Part shown: positions 32,300 to 43,513 of the stretch, in pieces
How the letters are laid out: every line of letters begins with the position of its first letter
How positions within the stretch are numbered: position 1 is the stretch's first letter
From: Eriocheir sinensis
Taxonomy: Eukaryota; Arthropoda; Malacostraca; Decapoda; Varunidae
Assembly: GCF_024679095.1 (NCBI RefSeq)
Contig: NW_026112131.1
Location: 305,001-369,000 of the forward strand
Direction: 5' to 3'
Length of the DNA: 64,000 nucleotides
Notes under the pieces: generated by a model
Seen by the model: only the letters and a program-made list of their open reading frames with translations
Told to the model about the DNA's origin: nothing
Database searches by the model: none
Position numbers and translations under genes: made by a program

Positions 32300-33721
32300 A
32301 AGGGACAAATAATTCATCCATATTATGTAACCCATCTAATTACCTGTCCCATCTCTCATCCTCTCAATCAAAAGACATCCTATCCATCCTTCACCAGTTT
32401 AATGTGTTCAATGATCATCCAAACCTGTGTAACCTCACCTCTCATGACGTCAAGCTCCTCCCCGGCACCTCTCCTCTTCGTCACCCTCCATATCGCATAA
32501 GCCCCAGGAAACGTGACCAGATGAGGCAAGAGGTGGACTATCTACTCGAGCAGGGGCTGGCGAAACCCAGCCAGTCTCCTTGGGCGTCACCTTGTCTACT
32601 CGTCCCCAAGGAAGATGGACAGCTGCGTCTCTGCACCGACTACCGCAGGGTCAACGCTGTGACAGTCCCAGACGCCTACCCCCTGCCACGGATAGACGAC
32701 TTGATCGATGAGGTGGGAAGGTCCCAGTATATAACAAAGCTGGATTTATTGAAGGGCTATTATCAAATTCCCCTCACAGAGAGAGCACAAGAGATATCCG
32801 CTTTCATCACTCTCTTTGGGCTCTACCAATATAATGTAATGCCTTTTGGGATGAGAATGCCCCTTCAACCTTCTAGAGAGCCATGGATTATCTGTTACAG
32901 GATCTTATTGGAGTGTCCGTTTACCTAGACGACATTCTAATTTTTACAGAGCATTGGGAGCAGCACCTTACGAGACTCAGGGATGTGCTGACAAGGCTGC
33001 AGGCAGCCCACTTCACCGTGAAGCTGGCTAAGACTACCTTCGGCCGAGCAACGGTGACGTACCTGGGCCACGTGGTGGGCAATGGCAGAGTACGACCCAA
33101 GGAAGCCAACATCTCTGCCATCCTTGAATACCCTGCCACCACTACTCGGAAGGCCCTGCGGCGCTTTCTGGGCATGGCAGGGTATTACTGGAGGTTCTGC
33201 CCTAACTTCGCGGCCGCCACTGTCCCTCTCACACGGCTCACGAGTGGAGCCGTACACTACGTGTGGACAGAGGATTGCCAGGCCGCCTTCGACCAACTCA
33301 AGAACTTCCTGGCCCAGGGTCCTGTACTCATCGCCCCAGACTTCACTCAGCCCTTTGCCCTGCAGACTGATGCCAGTGATGCCGCTCTTGGTGCTGTATT
33401 ACTGCAGGAGGTGGAGGTATCCTTCATCCAGTGGCGTACCACTCCAGCAAACTTAATATCCACCAGAGAAGATACAGCACCATTGAGAAAGAGCTCCTGG
33501 CCATCGTCTCAGCAATCCAGAAATTCGAATGCTACATACAGCCTGCTCAAGAACCACTCCAAGTCTACACAGACCACAATCCATTGGCCTTCCTCAATCG
33601 CAGCAAGTTTACCAATCAGCGACTTCTCAGATGGTCCCTGTTTCTCCAGCCCTACAACCTGAATGTCAACCACTTAAAAGGGAGGGAGAACATCATCGCC
33701 GACGCCCTATCTCGCATCTAA
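32300..33721 (+). pseudogene. Reverse transcriptase and RNase H of element 2, two frame breaks
   Basis: RT begins after a linker: SPWASPCLLVPKEDGQ, LCTDYRRVNAVT, ITKLDLLKGYYQIPL (first catalytic Asp), YQYNVMPFGM. A one-base loss near 32855 shifts the frame, and a TAG follows in the corrected frame near 32875. The frame from 32883 resumes with the catalytic box VYLDDILIF and then TYLGHVVGNGRV, FLGMAGYYWRFCPNF. RNase H has LQTDASDAALGAVLLQ, then a second shift near 33415. The frame 33431-33721 carries TIEKELLAIVSAI, VYTDHNPLAF and IADALSR. Pol ends here, 90 bp before the polypurine tract, so nothing follows RNase H, as expected for the Gmr1-like order. Confidence 0.88.
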
Positions 33722-33812
33722 AAACTCGACTTGACCAGAAGTCAGCCACTACGACTCCACTGGGCAACAACGGCTACCTACAACTACAAATCAACCCAGT
33801 GGTGTCGTCTTC
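33722..33812 (+). other. Element 2 3' untranslated region
   Basis: Ninety bases between the RNase H stop and the polypurine tract; no feature seen. Confidence 0.6.
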
Positions 33813-33822
33813 AGGGGGGAGG
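33813..33822 (+). promoter_or_regulatory. Polypurine tract of element 2
   Basis: AGGGGGGAGG directly abuts the first base of the 3' LTR. This is the expected plus-strand primer site and it fixes the LTR start. Confidence 0.85.
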
Positions 33823-34835
<1,013 letters not shown>

Positions 34836-35627
34836 TTGAATGCAAACAAATTTACAAAATACACATAACATAACTAAAATTTGTTTTAAAATATATTCAA
34901 AAATACCCAGAAATAATTTGAATTTGTATGAAAATAGATATACAAAATACACATTTAACTAGTTAAATTTCTTTTGAAATATATATACAAAATACTCATA
35001 AAATATTGTAAATTTGTGTCAAAATATATAAAAAAATACACATAAAATAATGTAAAGTTGTATAAAACATATATACAAAATACACATTAAATAATGGAAA
35101 AATGTATAAAAAATATATACAAAATACACATAGAATAATGTAAAACCGTATCAAAATAAATGACCAGAATATCAATAAAATAATGTAAATTTCTTTGGAA
35201 ATAAAGGTGCAAAATACCCTAAAATAACGGATATTTGTTTAAAAATATATATACAAAAATTCACATGAAATAATTAAATTTGTATAAAATATATATACAA
35301 AATAAACATTAAATAATGGAAAAATGTATAAAAAATATATACAAAATACAAATAGAATAATGTAAAATCCTATCAAAATAAATGAACAGAATATCATTAA
35401 ATAATGTAAATTTGTATGAAAATAAAGATGCAAAATACACATAAAAAAAGCATATTTTTATAAAAAACATGTATACAAAAACACACATCAAATAATTAAA
35501 TTTGTATTAAAATAAATATACAAAATGAACATACAGTATAGTAAATTTTTATTGAAATAGATATGCAAAACACACATAAAACAATGTAAATTTATTTCAA
35601 AATATATATATGAATACACATAAAAAA
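34836..35627 (-). repeat. AT-rich ~45-bp tandem repeat, minus orientation
   Basis: Monomers like those of 1-624; 34855-35000 (read on the minus strand) resembles minus 600-440. No insertion seen. The orientation is opposite to the array on the left side of element 2. Confidence 0.85.
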
Positions 35628-35846
35628 ACAGAAATCTACGTTATTTTATGTGTATTCGTATATATATTTTGAAACAAATTTACATTGTTTTTTTGTATAT
35701 TTTTTTATATAAATTTTCGTTACTTTATGTGTATTTTGTATATTTATTTTCCTATAAATATACGTTCTTTTATCGGAATTTTGTTTAATTATTTTGATAC
35801 GAATTTACATTATTTGAGGGATATTTGGTATATATTTTTTATACTT
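35628..35846 (+). repeat. AT-rich tandem repeat, plus orientation, left flank of element 3
   Basis: Orientation flips inside AAAAAAACAGAAATCTACG. The sequence GATATTTGGTATATATTTTT then TATACTT is like 13300-13330 (GTATATTTGGTATGTATATT), which is an empty paralogous site for element 3. Confidence 0.85.
35842..35846. repeat. Target-site duplication of element 3, left copy
   Basis: TACTT, repeated at 43040-43044 directly outside the other LTR. Confidence 0.9.
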
Positions 35847-36545
35847 TGTGAAGGACTCGAACGTGCAGGGGCCCAAGGCTGTTCCGGGCTAACAGTTTTC
35901 CTTCTGAGCCAGGTGTTTTGCTCCCCCCCCTTTCACAGTGTAGTCAGGAGAAGCGATACGCAAGATGTTAACTCCGTCTTTAATATGCACTTCAGCTCGC
36001 ACAGCCCACGGGAGACAGGTAGGACGGCCGGTGTGGTAAGGCCGCTCACACAGCCCACGGGAGACAGGTAGGACGGCCGGCGTGGTGAGGCCGCTCATAC
36101 AGCCCACGGAAGACAGGTAGGCAGGCCGGCGTGGTAAGGCCAGCAAGGGCGGCCCGGGTATTTGGTCTCGGGGCCAACAGTGTCTTCCCCGGGTAGACCG
36201 CGGCGGTGCTACGGCTGAGTGATGGAGGGCAGTGCCGGGCCGGGCGTAACGCGGCAGCAGCCTCGTCCGGTGGAGGACTCGTTAGGTGGTGAAGGGGAGC
36301 CAGTGCCTAGCGAGCTGGCTCGACCGAGTCCTGGAGTCGTCTCCCGTCCTCAGCGCACCAACGTCCGAGGTTGCTTCGGCTGCTGACGTCAGGGCTCCCC
36401 CACTCGCGCCGGTGGAGCTCGGGCAGGGCGTTCGAGGCGTTCCGCTGCGGGTAGTGTGAAGCCTCGCTCGGGATGAGTGTAGGTCGAGTGAGGTGTTCCG
36501 GGGCTATGTTGGAGTTGAGGAGTTAATAGTGGTCTTCCCTTTACA
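35847..36545 (-). repeat. 3' LTR of element 3
   Basis: 699 bp, TG..CA ends. It contains three tandem 49-bp units at about 36000-36048, 36049-36097 and 36098-36146, each with CAGCCCACGG and GACAGGTAGG. Units one and two differ at about two bases; unit three is more diverged. On the minus strand a TATA-like ATATTAAAG lies near 35978-35988. An 85-codon open frame inside the LTR is an accident of the tandem units. Confidence 0.93.
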
Positions 36546-36626
36546 CATCTCCGCCGACAAGACTCGATACAGAGTATCGAGCTAGAAATCGGAAGACAAA
36601 TATAGCCTAGCTCATATGAATGAATA
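36546..36626 (-). other. Element 3 3' untranslated region and weak polypurine tract
   Basis: Next to the LTR the minus strand reads GTCGGCGGAGATG before TGTAAAGG, a short purine-rich stretch that could serve as polypurine tract. Nothing else is seen. Confidence 0.45.
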
Positions 36627-36845
36627 AGGCTGCGCGCACAACGAACGCTGGTTTTCTCGTGCGAGACACCAGCGCCAACAGGCGTCAACCGGCGCCAAGA
36701 ATATCACCATGTAACTGAATGTAAGTGAGCACAGCGGAAACTTGTTTGAGCTTGTCGGCGCAGGCAGCCAGCGTCAACCAGCTAAAAGATTCCCCGAGAC
36801 CATTCTTGCCTGCACCCTCGCACGAGTGACGTCGCTGTTTTGATT

Positions 36846-36978
36846 ATGGAAGTTGAATTACTTATTAGTAAAGTGTTTGAGAGAGCGCCCTTGTGGGATA
36901 AAAGGGATAAACAACACGCAAATAGGAATGTGACTGACAAGCTGTGGAAGGAAGTCAGCAAAGAGCTAGATAGTGAAG
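36846..36978 (+). pseudogene. First exon of MADF-domain (Myb/SANT-like) protein of PIF/Harbinger
   Basis: From ATG 36846 the frame reads MEVELLISKVFERAPLWDKR and continues to KLWKEVSKELDSE. This fits the start of a MADF domain, with the spaced aromatic/leucine pattern LI..V...P.LW and LW.EV. PIF/Harbinger elements carry such a second gene, which helps transposase bind DNA and enter the nucleus. The frame meets a good splice donor, GAAG/GTAAGA, at 36978/36979. Beyond it there is no second exon, because the deletion joins the intron to the transposase fragment. Confidence 0.65.
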
Positions 36979-37002
36979 GTAAGAACATAAAATACTTGTT
37001 AT

Positions 37003-37197
37003 TTATGCAGTGTAGGTAATTAATATATCATATTTAACGTTCATAACATGATGTAACCATTCAATGAAAAGATGGTGGTATTCTCCATACTCTCTTCTTT
37101 TTCTATTTATAGGGTGTACTCCCTCTTTTCTAAAATTCAGTCTTGCGTGCGTATTCTCGAGCGCAATTAGCTCGTCATCAGAGGATGAGTTTGACAT
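37003..37197 (-). pseudogene. N-terminal fragment of Harbinger (HARBI1-like) transposase
   Basis: From ATG at 37197 the minus strand encodes MSNSSSDDELIALE and then GVHPINRKRREYGEYHHLF, the N-terminal motif of PIF/Harbinger DDE transposases (WVHPIN...GEYHHL). Family resemblance stops at about 37050, where the frame enters sequence flanking the MADF intron and soon ends. The whole catalytic domain is missing. Confidence 0.75.
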
Positions 37198-37382
37198 GAT
37201 TGCTCTGCACCTGTTTCTTAACGACTGAAGCAAAACTTTCCATCTCCGCGCGGCGCGCTGGTCATAGCAGATTACCAGCGCCCGTTGTGCTCACCTACTC
37301 GCGCCTGAAACAAGCGCGAGTCACAGCAGATCGGCGCTGGTGTCTCGCACGAGAAAACCAGCGTTCGTTGTGCGCGCAGCCT

Positions 37383-37480
37383 TATACCTAAACCAAACCG
37401 ACATAAGAGAAACCATAGAACCAAACCAAGAGATTCAACAGTAAAAGAAACCCATTGATTTATGTAGCATCCCACAATAA
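37383..37480 (-). other. Element 3 3' untranslated region, continued
   Basis: About 100 bases between the RNase H stop and the nested transposon. No feature seen. Confidence 0.5.
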
Positions 37481-38790
37481 CTAACATCTGCTTAAGAAAT
37501 CTGCTCCAATATTATCCTTCCCAGGAATGTGTACAACCCTGAATCGATACCCTTGAAGACAAAGTGCCCATCTAAGGAGACGATCATTATTCCCCTTGAA
37601 GTGGGTCAAGTAGACGAGAGATTTATGGTCAACTTCAAGCACAAACTCCTTGCCCCGCAGATAGTAGTCAAAATGCTTAATCCCAAAGATGACGGCTAAG
37701 CATTCCTTTTCAATTGTAGCGTACCTGCGTTCTCTGTCTAGGAGCTTCCTGCTAGCGTAAGCTACTGGGTGCGGGTAATCCTGAACGTACTGCAACAACA
37801 CAGCGCCCAAACCTTGATTTGATGCATCGGTCCGTAAAACGAAGGGACGTGACGGGTCAGGCAACTTGAAGACTGGCTGAGAGTGCAGTGCTGACTTGAG
37901 TTGTTCGAAACAGGTCCGCAGCTCATCTGACCATACCAGTGGTTCGGGGTTCTCTTTCCGAAGGAGGTCGGAGAGTCCACGGGTGTAGGAGGATGCCTGA
38001 GGTGAAGACTCGGTAAAGGAGATCATGCCTAGAAAGGAGCGAAGCAACTTTTTAGTTGTAGGAGGTGTGACTGAAGATATGGCAGATACTTTTACTTTCC
38101 TGAGGCCGTAGTGTGTTACCGTCCACAATGAAGCCCTAGATATTGGATGGATGGAATCCCGAATCGGCATTTTGAAGGTCGGGCCGTCAGTCCATGTTGT
38201 CTGAGACGGAGGAGGACAGCGTGGAGGGCGTCCAGGTGTGTTTCCAAGTTGAACCTGATATGAAGATGTTGTCGAAGTAGAAGGTGACTCCTCCAGACCG
38301 GCGAGGACGATTCGCATGAGCCTAATGTAGGTTGCACATGCTGTGACGAGTCCAAAGGGAGGCGACAGAACTCCATTAGTCCCAAGTGTGTAGGGAAGGC
38401 CGTCAGTGCCATGGCTCGTCCGTCAGAGGAACCTGGTAATAGGCTTTAGTTAAGTCTAGTTCAGAGAAGTACTTACTACCGTAAAACTTGTGAAGGTCCT
38501 CCATGATGGTGTTGATTGGCTCCGCGTCAAATATAGTCATGGAATTCAATACCCTGTAGTCCACGGCAAGGCGGTAGCTGCCAGAAGTCTTCTTTACCAT
38601 AACGACCGGGGAACAATGAGGTGACCTTGAGGGTTTGATGATTCCCTGACTAAGAAGTTGTTCCACTTCCTGTTGGAAGAAAGGCCTGATATGTAAAGGA
38701 ATGGGATAGAGTTTAGGCTTGATTCGCTCTGAGGAGCAAATGTTGACGTAGTGCTCGATAGTGGAGGTACAGCCTGGAATTTCTTATAAG
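37481..38790 (-). pseudogene. Reverse transcriptase and RNase H of element 3, several frame breaks
   Basis: Reading down from about 38790, RT appears in pieces. The frame 38666-38403 has IIKPSRSPHCSPVVMVKKTS, LAVDYRVLNSMT and FSELDLTKAYYQVPL (first catalytic Asp). The catalytic box is reached in a further frame at 38268-38280 and reads FYFDNIFIS, so the second Asp of the usual D-D pair is Asn. The rest (LDALHAVLLRLRQHG, SIQYLGLHCG) is in the frame 38412-38116. The frame 38317-37481 then gives LRSFLGMISF and RNase H, which keeps its acids: VLRTDASNQGLGAVLLQ, TIEKECLAVIFGI, LEVDHKSLVYL, IGADFLSRC. Pol ends after RNase H as in element 2. Confidence 0.85.
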
Positions 38791-40170
38791 ACATCGGTTA
38801 ATTTGTCCGTGAGGAGGAGATCGTTCTGCTGATCAGGAGTTAGTTGTTCTCCTACTGCAGGCAGGGGATCAGAGACGTCACGGTCTGCACGGCCATCCGG
38901 GGTTATCGGAAAGTCCTCGGCCGGGTCAAGACAGTCACCCTGGGACAGAGAGGCTATTTCACAGATATCTTGTCCGTCGCTAGGGATGGAAGGCTCATCT
39001 AGGATAGTAGCTTGGTTTATGTGGGCGCGTCTGTGATACAGCTTCAAGAGGTTAGCGTGATATAACTTTTCTTTACCCTTCTCATCGATCAGATAATTCA
39101 CCCTGTTTTTACGCTCTAGAACCTTGTAGGGCCACTCCAAGCCATTAATAGCTTACTGGAAGTGTCAGGAGAAGGACGAGAACTTCATCACCAGGCTTGA
39201 ACTGACGATCTTGAGTTCAAATCAAGTAGGTCTTGTATCGGGTGGCACTAATGGTGGAATTTGGGCAGCGATCTTGGAACAGTCGGCCAGCTTGTCCTTC
39301 AAATCGATGACATACTGGAAGCAAGACCTTTCATCCTCTGAAAGCTTACCGTCTTCCCATAGATCCCGTAGAACTGAAACTGGCCCCTTACAGCCCTTCC
39401 ATACAAGAGTTCAAAGGCAGAGAATCCTGTTCTTTCACTAGGCATCACACCCAAAGCAAACAAAACGCACTGAAGATATCGATGCCAATCTCGAGGCATG
39501 TCAGATCACAGCTTCCGGAGGAGGACTTCTGGGTAGAGTGGATACTTTCTATTCTTCCATTCCCACTCGGTTGGGTAGGGGTATTGAATAGCGGCTTCTC
39601 TCCAAGAAGCCTGTGAAGTTCGGCCATCATTTGAGTCGTGAACTGTGTGCCCCGATCAGACAGGATCTCACGGGAATACCCACTCTGGAAAATATGGTCA
39701 AGGCTTCGGCGGTAGAGATGGAAGTGATGTCCTTAAGGGGAACAGCCTCAGGGAAACCGGTAGAAAAATCAATCAAGGTAAGGATGTAACGGTGTCCTTC
39801 TGATGTGGAGGAGACAATGGGCCAACAATATCAACTGCTACTCTAGCAAACGGTTCAGTAATTATGGGAAGCTGTTTAAGAGGACCGGCCTAAGGCGTCC
39901 TTAACAGACATACGCTGGCACTTGTCACAAGACCTACAGAAGGTTCGTATATCAGACCACATACCTGGCCAGTAAAGTGCTCTCCAATCTTCATGCCAGT
40001 CTTCCGATGGGAGAGATGTCCTGCCATGGGACTCTCATGGGCGACTGTCAACACTGACCGTCGGCACTCCGCAGGGACTACTAGATACTTCTTCCCCAGC
40101 TGGTGACTGTGATGTGAAGACCGACAAACCCTGTAGAGCAGTTCGTCCGAGAACTCGTAGCCGAAGGTGG
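38784..40170 (-). pseudogene. Integrase of element 3, upstream of RT, several frame breaks
   Basis: Zinc finger: VLTVAHESPMAGHLSHRKTG near 40060-40000, with the CxxC half in a shifted frame just after. Core first Asp in VAVDIVGPLS (39830-39832), second in SDRGTQFT (39655-39657), Glu in GNGRIESIH (39547-39549), giving 35 residues between the last two. The frame 39499-39299 continues with MPRDWHRYLQCVLFAL and FSAFELLYGRAVRG. The C-terminal domain and linker lie at 39140-38784 (WPYKVLERKNRVNYLI, YHANLLKLYHRR). The catalytic triad is intact but no single frame is. The integrase-first order matches element 2. Confidence 0.83.
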
Positions 40171-40411
40171 AGCCGGTGCGAGTGACTTCTATTTCTCCCG
40201 TAGTGGCCTTGTTACGATGTGACGCTAGAGTAGGGCACGAACTCTGCAATTTAGAGAAGTCCTGAGGAGTAATAGCCAGGGCTCCAGATGAGGAAGTACA
40301 AGGGGTGAATCTTACGAGCGGCGGCCCGGGTCTGGACAGCTTGAATACTTTTCCGGGAACCTGGTCGGAAGGAACCGAAAAGGGTGTAGGTTCGTCACAT
40401 GCCTTTGTCAC
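40171..40411 (-). pseudogene. Pol linker between protease and integrase, element 3
   Basis: Part of the frame 40411-39890. A Pro/Ser/Thr-rich stretch precedes TGSTFGYEFSDELLYRVC and KKYLVVPAECRRSVL, the usual lead-in to the integrase zinc finger. No domain is recognised in the linker itself. Confidence 0.6.
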
Positions 40412-40740
40412 GTCTGGGTCGTCAGGTGCACGTACTCCTCAATGTTACCTACCAGCACTGTGCAAAACTTAAGTGGGGCCCTGATGGCATCAACCCAACC
40501 GTCAAAATAGGGCACCGGAGGTAGCATCTTACCACAGGAAGTAGTCGGCACGACCCAAGTAGTCGCTGCAGCGAACCTTTTACCGTTGGAAATATCCGCG
40601 TCCGGCAATGCCTCCTCGGATACCAGGACACTTGAACAACCCGTATCGCGAACAATGGTGGATACCCTAGAGCCGTTGATGGTGCCGAGGTGTAATACTG
40701 ACGAGACGGTGATCCGGAACGGCAGAAGCCAATTTTGGGA
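40408..40740 (-). pseudogene. Retropepsin-like protease of element 3
   Basis: Active-site loop VRDTGCSSVLVS with the DTG codons at 40647-40639, preceded by a strand-like RITVSSVLHLGTINGS. The frame continues through AAATTWVVPTT to the C-terminal loop FCTVLVGNIEEYV and stops at 40408. The catalytic Asp-Thr-Gly is intact, unlike element 2. Protease is one base back (-1) from the gag frame, as in many Gypsy elements that use frameshifting; a mutation is equally possible. It would cleave the Gag-Pol polyprotein. Confidence 0.7.
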
Positions 40741-41747
40741 GACTCCTTGGTTGGTTCTGGCTTGGACTTCTGTTTAAAAAGATAAGGATTCTGAGGGCAG
40801 TTAGGTCTAATGTGGCCACTCTGACCGCAGTTATGGCAACGAACCACCGAGGGTGTCTTTCGTGGCGTAGGTGGCGAATCCTTTAGTGAGGCGGCTTTGG
40901 TGAGGGATGGTCGTTTGCCGCGTTCCGACGCAGGGTTGCGTGGGTAAGAGTGGTGTGCTGAAGCCCAAACATCGGCTCGTTTTACTGCCTCCTCTAAGGT
41001 CTGAACGTTGTTTTCTTTCAGGAACAACCGCAGTTCTGTGGAAACAGAGGCTAGAAATTGATCGAGGATCATGAAGGACTTCAGCGAAGCAAAAGAGTGG
41101 TCTACCTCGCTCGCGCTGAGCCAGTGGTCGAAAAGGCGAGTCAAATGGGTGGAGAATTGCAGGAACGTGTCACCAACGTTGATCTTGGCTGAGCGGAAGG
41201 CGGTGCGGTAGTGATCACTCGTCCTATGGGAGTGCTTCAGAATGGCTTCTTTTAGCTGACTGTAGTCGCCTGTGACCTCTTCCCACAAGGTGGTATAGAA
41301 TTCAGCCAGCTTACCTGTGAGTAGGCTTCCCAAGTGGACTGCATAACTGCTCTTAGCAATGTTGAGGAGGGTAGCAACTCGCTCAAACCGGGTAAAATAA
41401 GAGGCAATGTCCTCACCTTCGCGAGAAGATGGTAACTTGGGACGAGCAGCAAAGTCGACACTAGGGACGCCTAAGGCCGCCGAACCGCCAGCAACTTGGA
41501 GCTTCAGCCGTTCGAGGGCGAGAGCATGCTCTCTCTCCCGTTCACGGTCCTCGCGTTCCCGTTCACGTTCCTCGCGTTCCCGTTCACGTTCCTCGCGTTC
41601 CCGTTCCTCCTTTTCTTTTCTGTTTCGTCTCTCCAACTCGCGTTCGTCCCGAAGGCGTGCCTGCTCATCGGACACAAAGGATTTCAACTCGTCGCCGTCG
41701 TACCCAAGCTCGCGACCGAGCTTAACTAGTTCCTGGATGGAAGACAT
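40741..41747 (-). CDS. gag: Gag of element 3: Arg/Glu coiled coil, SCAN-like capsid, zinc knuckle
   Basis: I chose Met at 41747 (MSSIQELVKLGRELGYDGDE), 14 codons inside the longer frame from 41789. Residues 31-80 form a Glu/Arg repeat (REREE type) expected to be coiled coil or single helix. A capsid domain follows (about 105-265: EDIASYFTRFERVATLLNI, GKLAEFY, DHYRTAFRSAKI, DQFLASVSTELRLFL), of the SCAN-related Gmr1 type. A basic linker and one CCHC zinc knuckle, CHNCGQSGHIRPNC, lie at 304-317. The frame stays open to 40449, but beyond about 40741 it is out of phase with protease, so its tail is not real Gag. This is the only complete-looking Gmr1-like gene here. It packs the element RNA into particles. 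Confidence 0.82.
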
Positions 41748-42322
41748 GCCGAATGGGAAACAAAATAGAAAGATACACAGATTAAACAAAATCCGAACAC
41801 TGAATCTATCAAAACCCTAAGCGATGAAGAGACCAAACCACTGGTCAAATACAAAATCCTAACACTGAATCTAACAATCACCTAGGCGATGAAGAAACCA
41901 GACCCAAAGCAAATAGAAGACAAAAAACCGCGGAAGACTTAACTTCCAATTGACACTAAAGAGGCGCACACGGCCTGACGCCCACAAGTGGCACGAGTGG
42001 GGTGACAGTAACAACACTGTGCACAAACGCACATGGAAATACCCATAACCGTATCCCCGTGTGAAACACCACGAACACAGCACGTATCCGGGAACGGGAG
42101 ACACTATATCAGAGGAGATGAACTCGCACCTGACTTCCGTGAGATCCGGACCAGAGTCTCTTAAGACGCACCTGGCCTGGGCGGTGGAATGGACCTCAGC
42201 ACAATCCAATCGCCAAACACTCACTTTCGCCCTGAACAGCAAGTGCCGGTAGGTTAATCCTGACCGTCGGTGGTGACTGGCTGGTAGCGATGGTCTCCTG
42301 ACCAGCGATGAGGGGAGGGGGA
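41748..42322 (-). other. Untranslated leader of element 3
   Basis: About 575 bp between PBS and gag. It contains a duplicated short motif (AAATCCTAACACTGAATCTA near 41850 and a similar one near 41790). The open frames here match nothing known to me. Confidence 0.55.
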
Positions 42323-42340
42323 ATCCTGGCGAGGTCGCCA
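42323..42340 (-). promoter_or_regulatory. Primer binding site, tRNA-Arg type
   Basis: Minus-strand TGGCGACCTCGCCAGGAT, two bases inside the 5' LTR. TGGCGACC is the start of the tRNA-Arg PBS used by Drosophila 412 and mdg1. It fits the complement of a tRNA ending GGTCGCCA. Confidence 0.8.
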
Positions 42341-42342
42341 CT

Positions 42343-43039
42343 TGTGAAGGACTCGAACGTGCAGGGGCCCAAGGCTGTTCCGGGCTAACAGTTTTCCTTC
42401 TGAGCCAGGTGTTTTGCTCCCCCCCCTTTCACAGTGTAGTCAGGAGAAGCGATACGCAAGATGTTAACTCCGTCTTTAATATGCACTTCAGCTCGCACAG
42501 CCCACGGGAGACAGGTAGGACGGCCGGTGTGGTAAGGCCGCTCACACAGCCCACGGGAGACAGGTAGGACGGCCGGCGTGGTGAGGCCGCTCATACAGCC
42601 CACGGAAGACAGGTAGGCAGGCCGGCGTGGTAAGGCCAGCAAGGGCGGCCCGGGTATTTGGTCTCGGGGCCAACAGTGTCTTCCCCGGGTAGACCGCGGC
42701 GGTGCTACGGCTGAGTGATGGAGGGCAGTGCCGGGCCGGGCGTAACGCGGCAGCAGCCTCGTCAGGTGGAGGACTCGTTAGGTGGTGAAGGGGAGCCAGT
42801 GCCTAGCGAGCTGGCTCGACCGAGTCCTGGAGTCGTCTCCCGTCCTCAGCGCACCAACGTCCGAGGTTGCTTCGGCTGCTGACGTCAGGGCCCCCACTCG
42901 CGCCGGTGGAGCTCGGGCAGGGCGTTCGAGGCGTTCCGCTGCGGGTAGTGTGAAGCCTCGCTCGGGATGAGTGTAGGTCGAGTGAGGTGTTCCGGGGCTA
43001 TGTTGGAGTTGAGGAGTTAATAGTGGTCTTCCCTTTACA
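42343..43039 (-). repeat. 5' LTR of element 3
   Basis: 697 bp, nearly identical to 35847-36545: one substitution (GTCAGG for GTCCGG) and a 2-base shorter GGGCCCCC stretch. The three 49-bp units lie at about 42496-42642. As the transcription start side, these would be promoter-proximal repeats. Confidence 0.93.
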
Positions 43040-43381
43040 TACTTATTTACATAATTTTAAATGTATTTTGTACGTATATTTTTATAGAAATTTACTCTAT
43101 TTTTAGGAGTATTCGTATATATATTTCGATAAAAATCTACATTATTGATGTGTATTTAGCATATCTATTTCAATACAACTTTACTTTATTGTATGTGCAT
43201 TTTATATATTTATTTCAATACAAATTTAATTATTTTATATGTATTTTTTATATATATTTTAATACAAATATGCGTTATTATATCGGTATTTTGCATCTTT
43301 ATTTTCATAGAAACTTGCATAATTTTATTGATATTCTGTTTATATATTTTCATACGATTTAATATTATTCTATGTGTATTT

Positions 43382-43513
<132 letters not shown>

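Larger units (their letters stand above)
36627..37382. mobile_element. Nested PIF/Harbinger deletion derivative (756 bp) with 50-bp inverted repeats
   Basis: Perfect 50-bp terminal inverted repeats (36627-36676 and 37333-37382) beginning AGGCTGCGCGCACAACGAAC. Flanks read TA on both sides (36625-36626 and 37383-37384); a PIF-type TWA duplication would require TAA against TTA, so the exact duplication is unclear. It holds the start of a MADF/Myb-like gene on the plus strand and the start of a Harbinger transposase on the minus strand, pointing at each other, the two-gene plan of PIF/Harbinger elements. The middle of both genes is gone, so it can only have moved with help from a complete relative. 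It is inserted in the 3' untranslated region of element 3. Confidence 0.8.
35847..43039 (-). mobile_element. Gmr1-like Ty3/Gypsy LTR retrotransposon (element 3), defective, with intact ends
   Basis: Minus-strand element with LTRs of 697 and 699 bp (TGTAAAGG..CTTCACA when read on the minus strand), a PBS, gag, protease, integrase, RT and RNase H in that order, and a perfect 5-bp duplication TACTT. The order again puts integrase before RT. It is not a copy of element 2: LTRs, PBS and proteins all differ. I saw one substitution and one 2-base length difference between the LTRs, so the insertion is recent, yet the coding region carries many frame breaks and a nested DNA transposon at 36627-37382. 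Confidence 0.92.

Noticed and set aside
35889..36146. 85-codon frame in both LTRs of element 3
   Set aside because: It arises from the three 49-bp tandem units; identical in both LTRs and with no protein family features.
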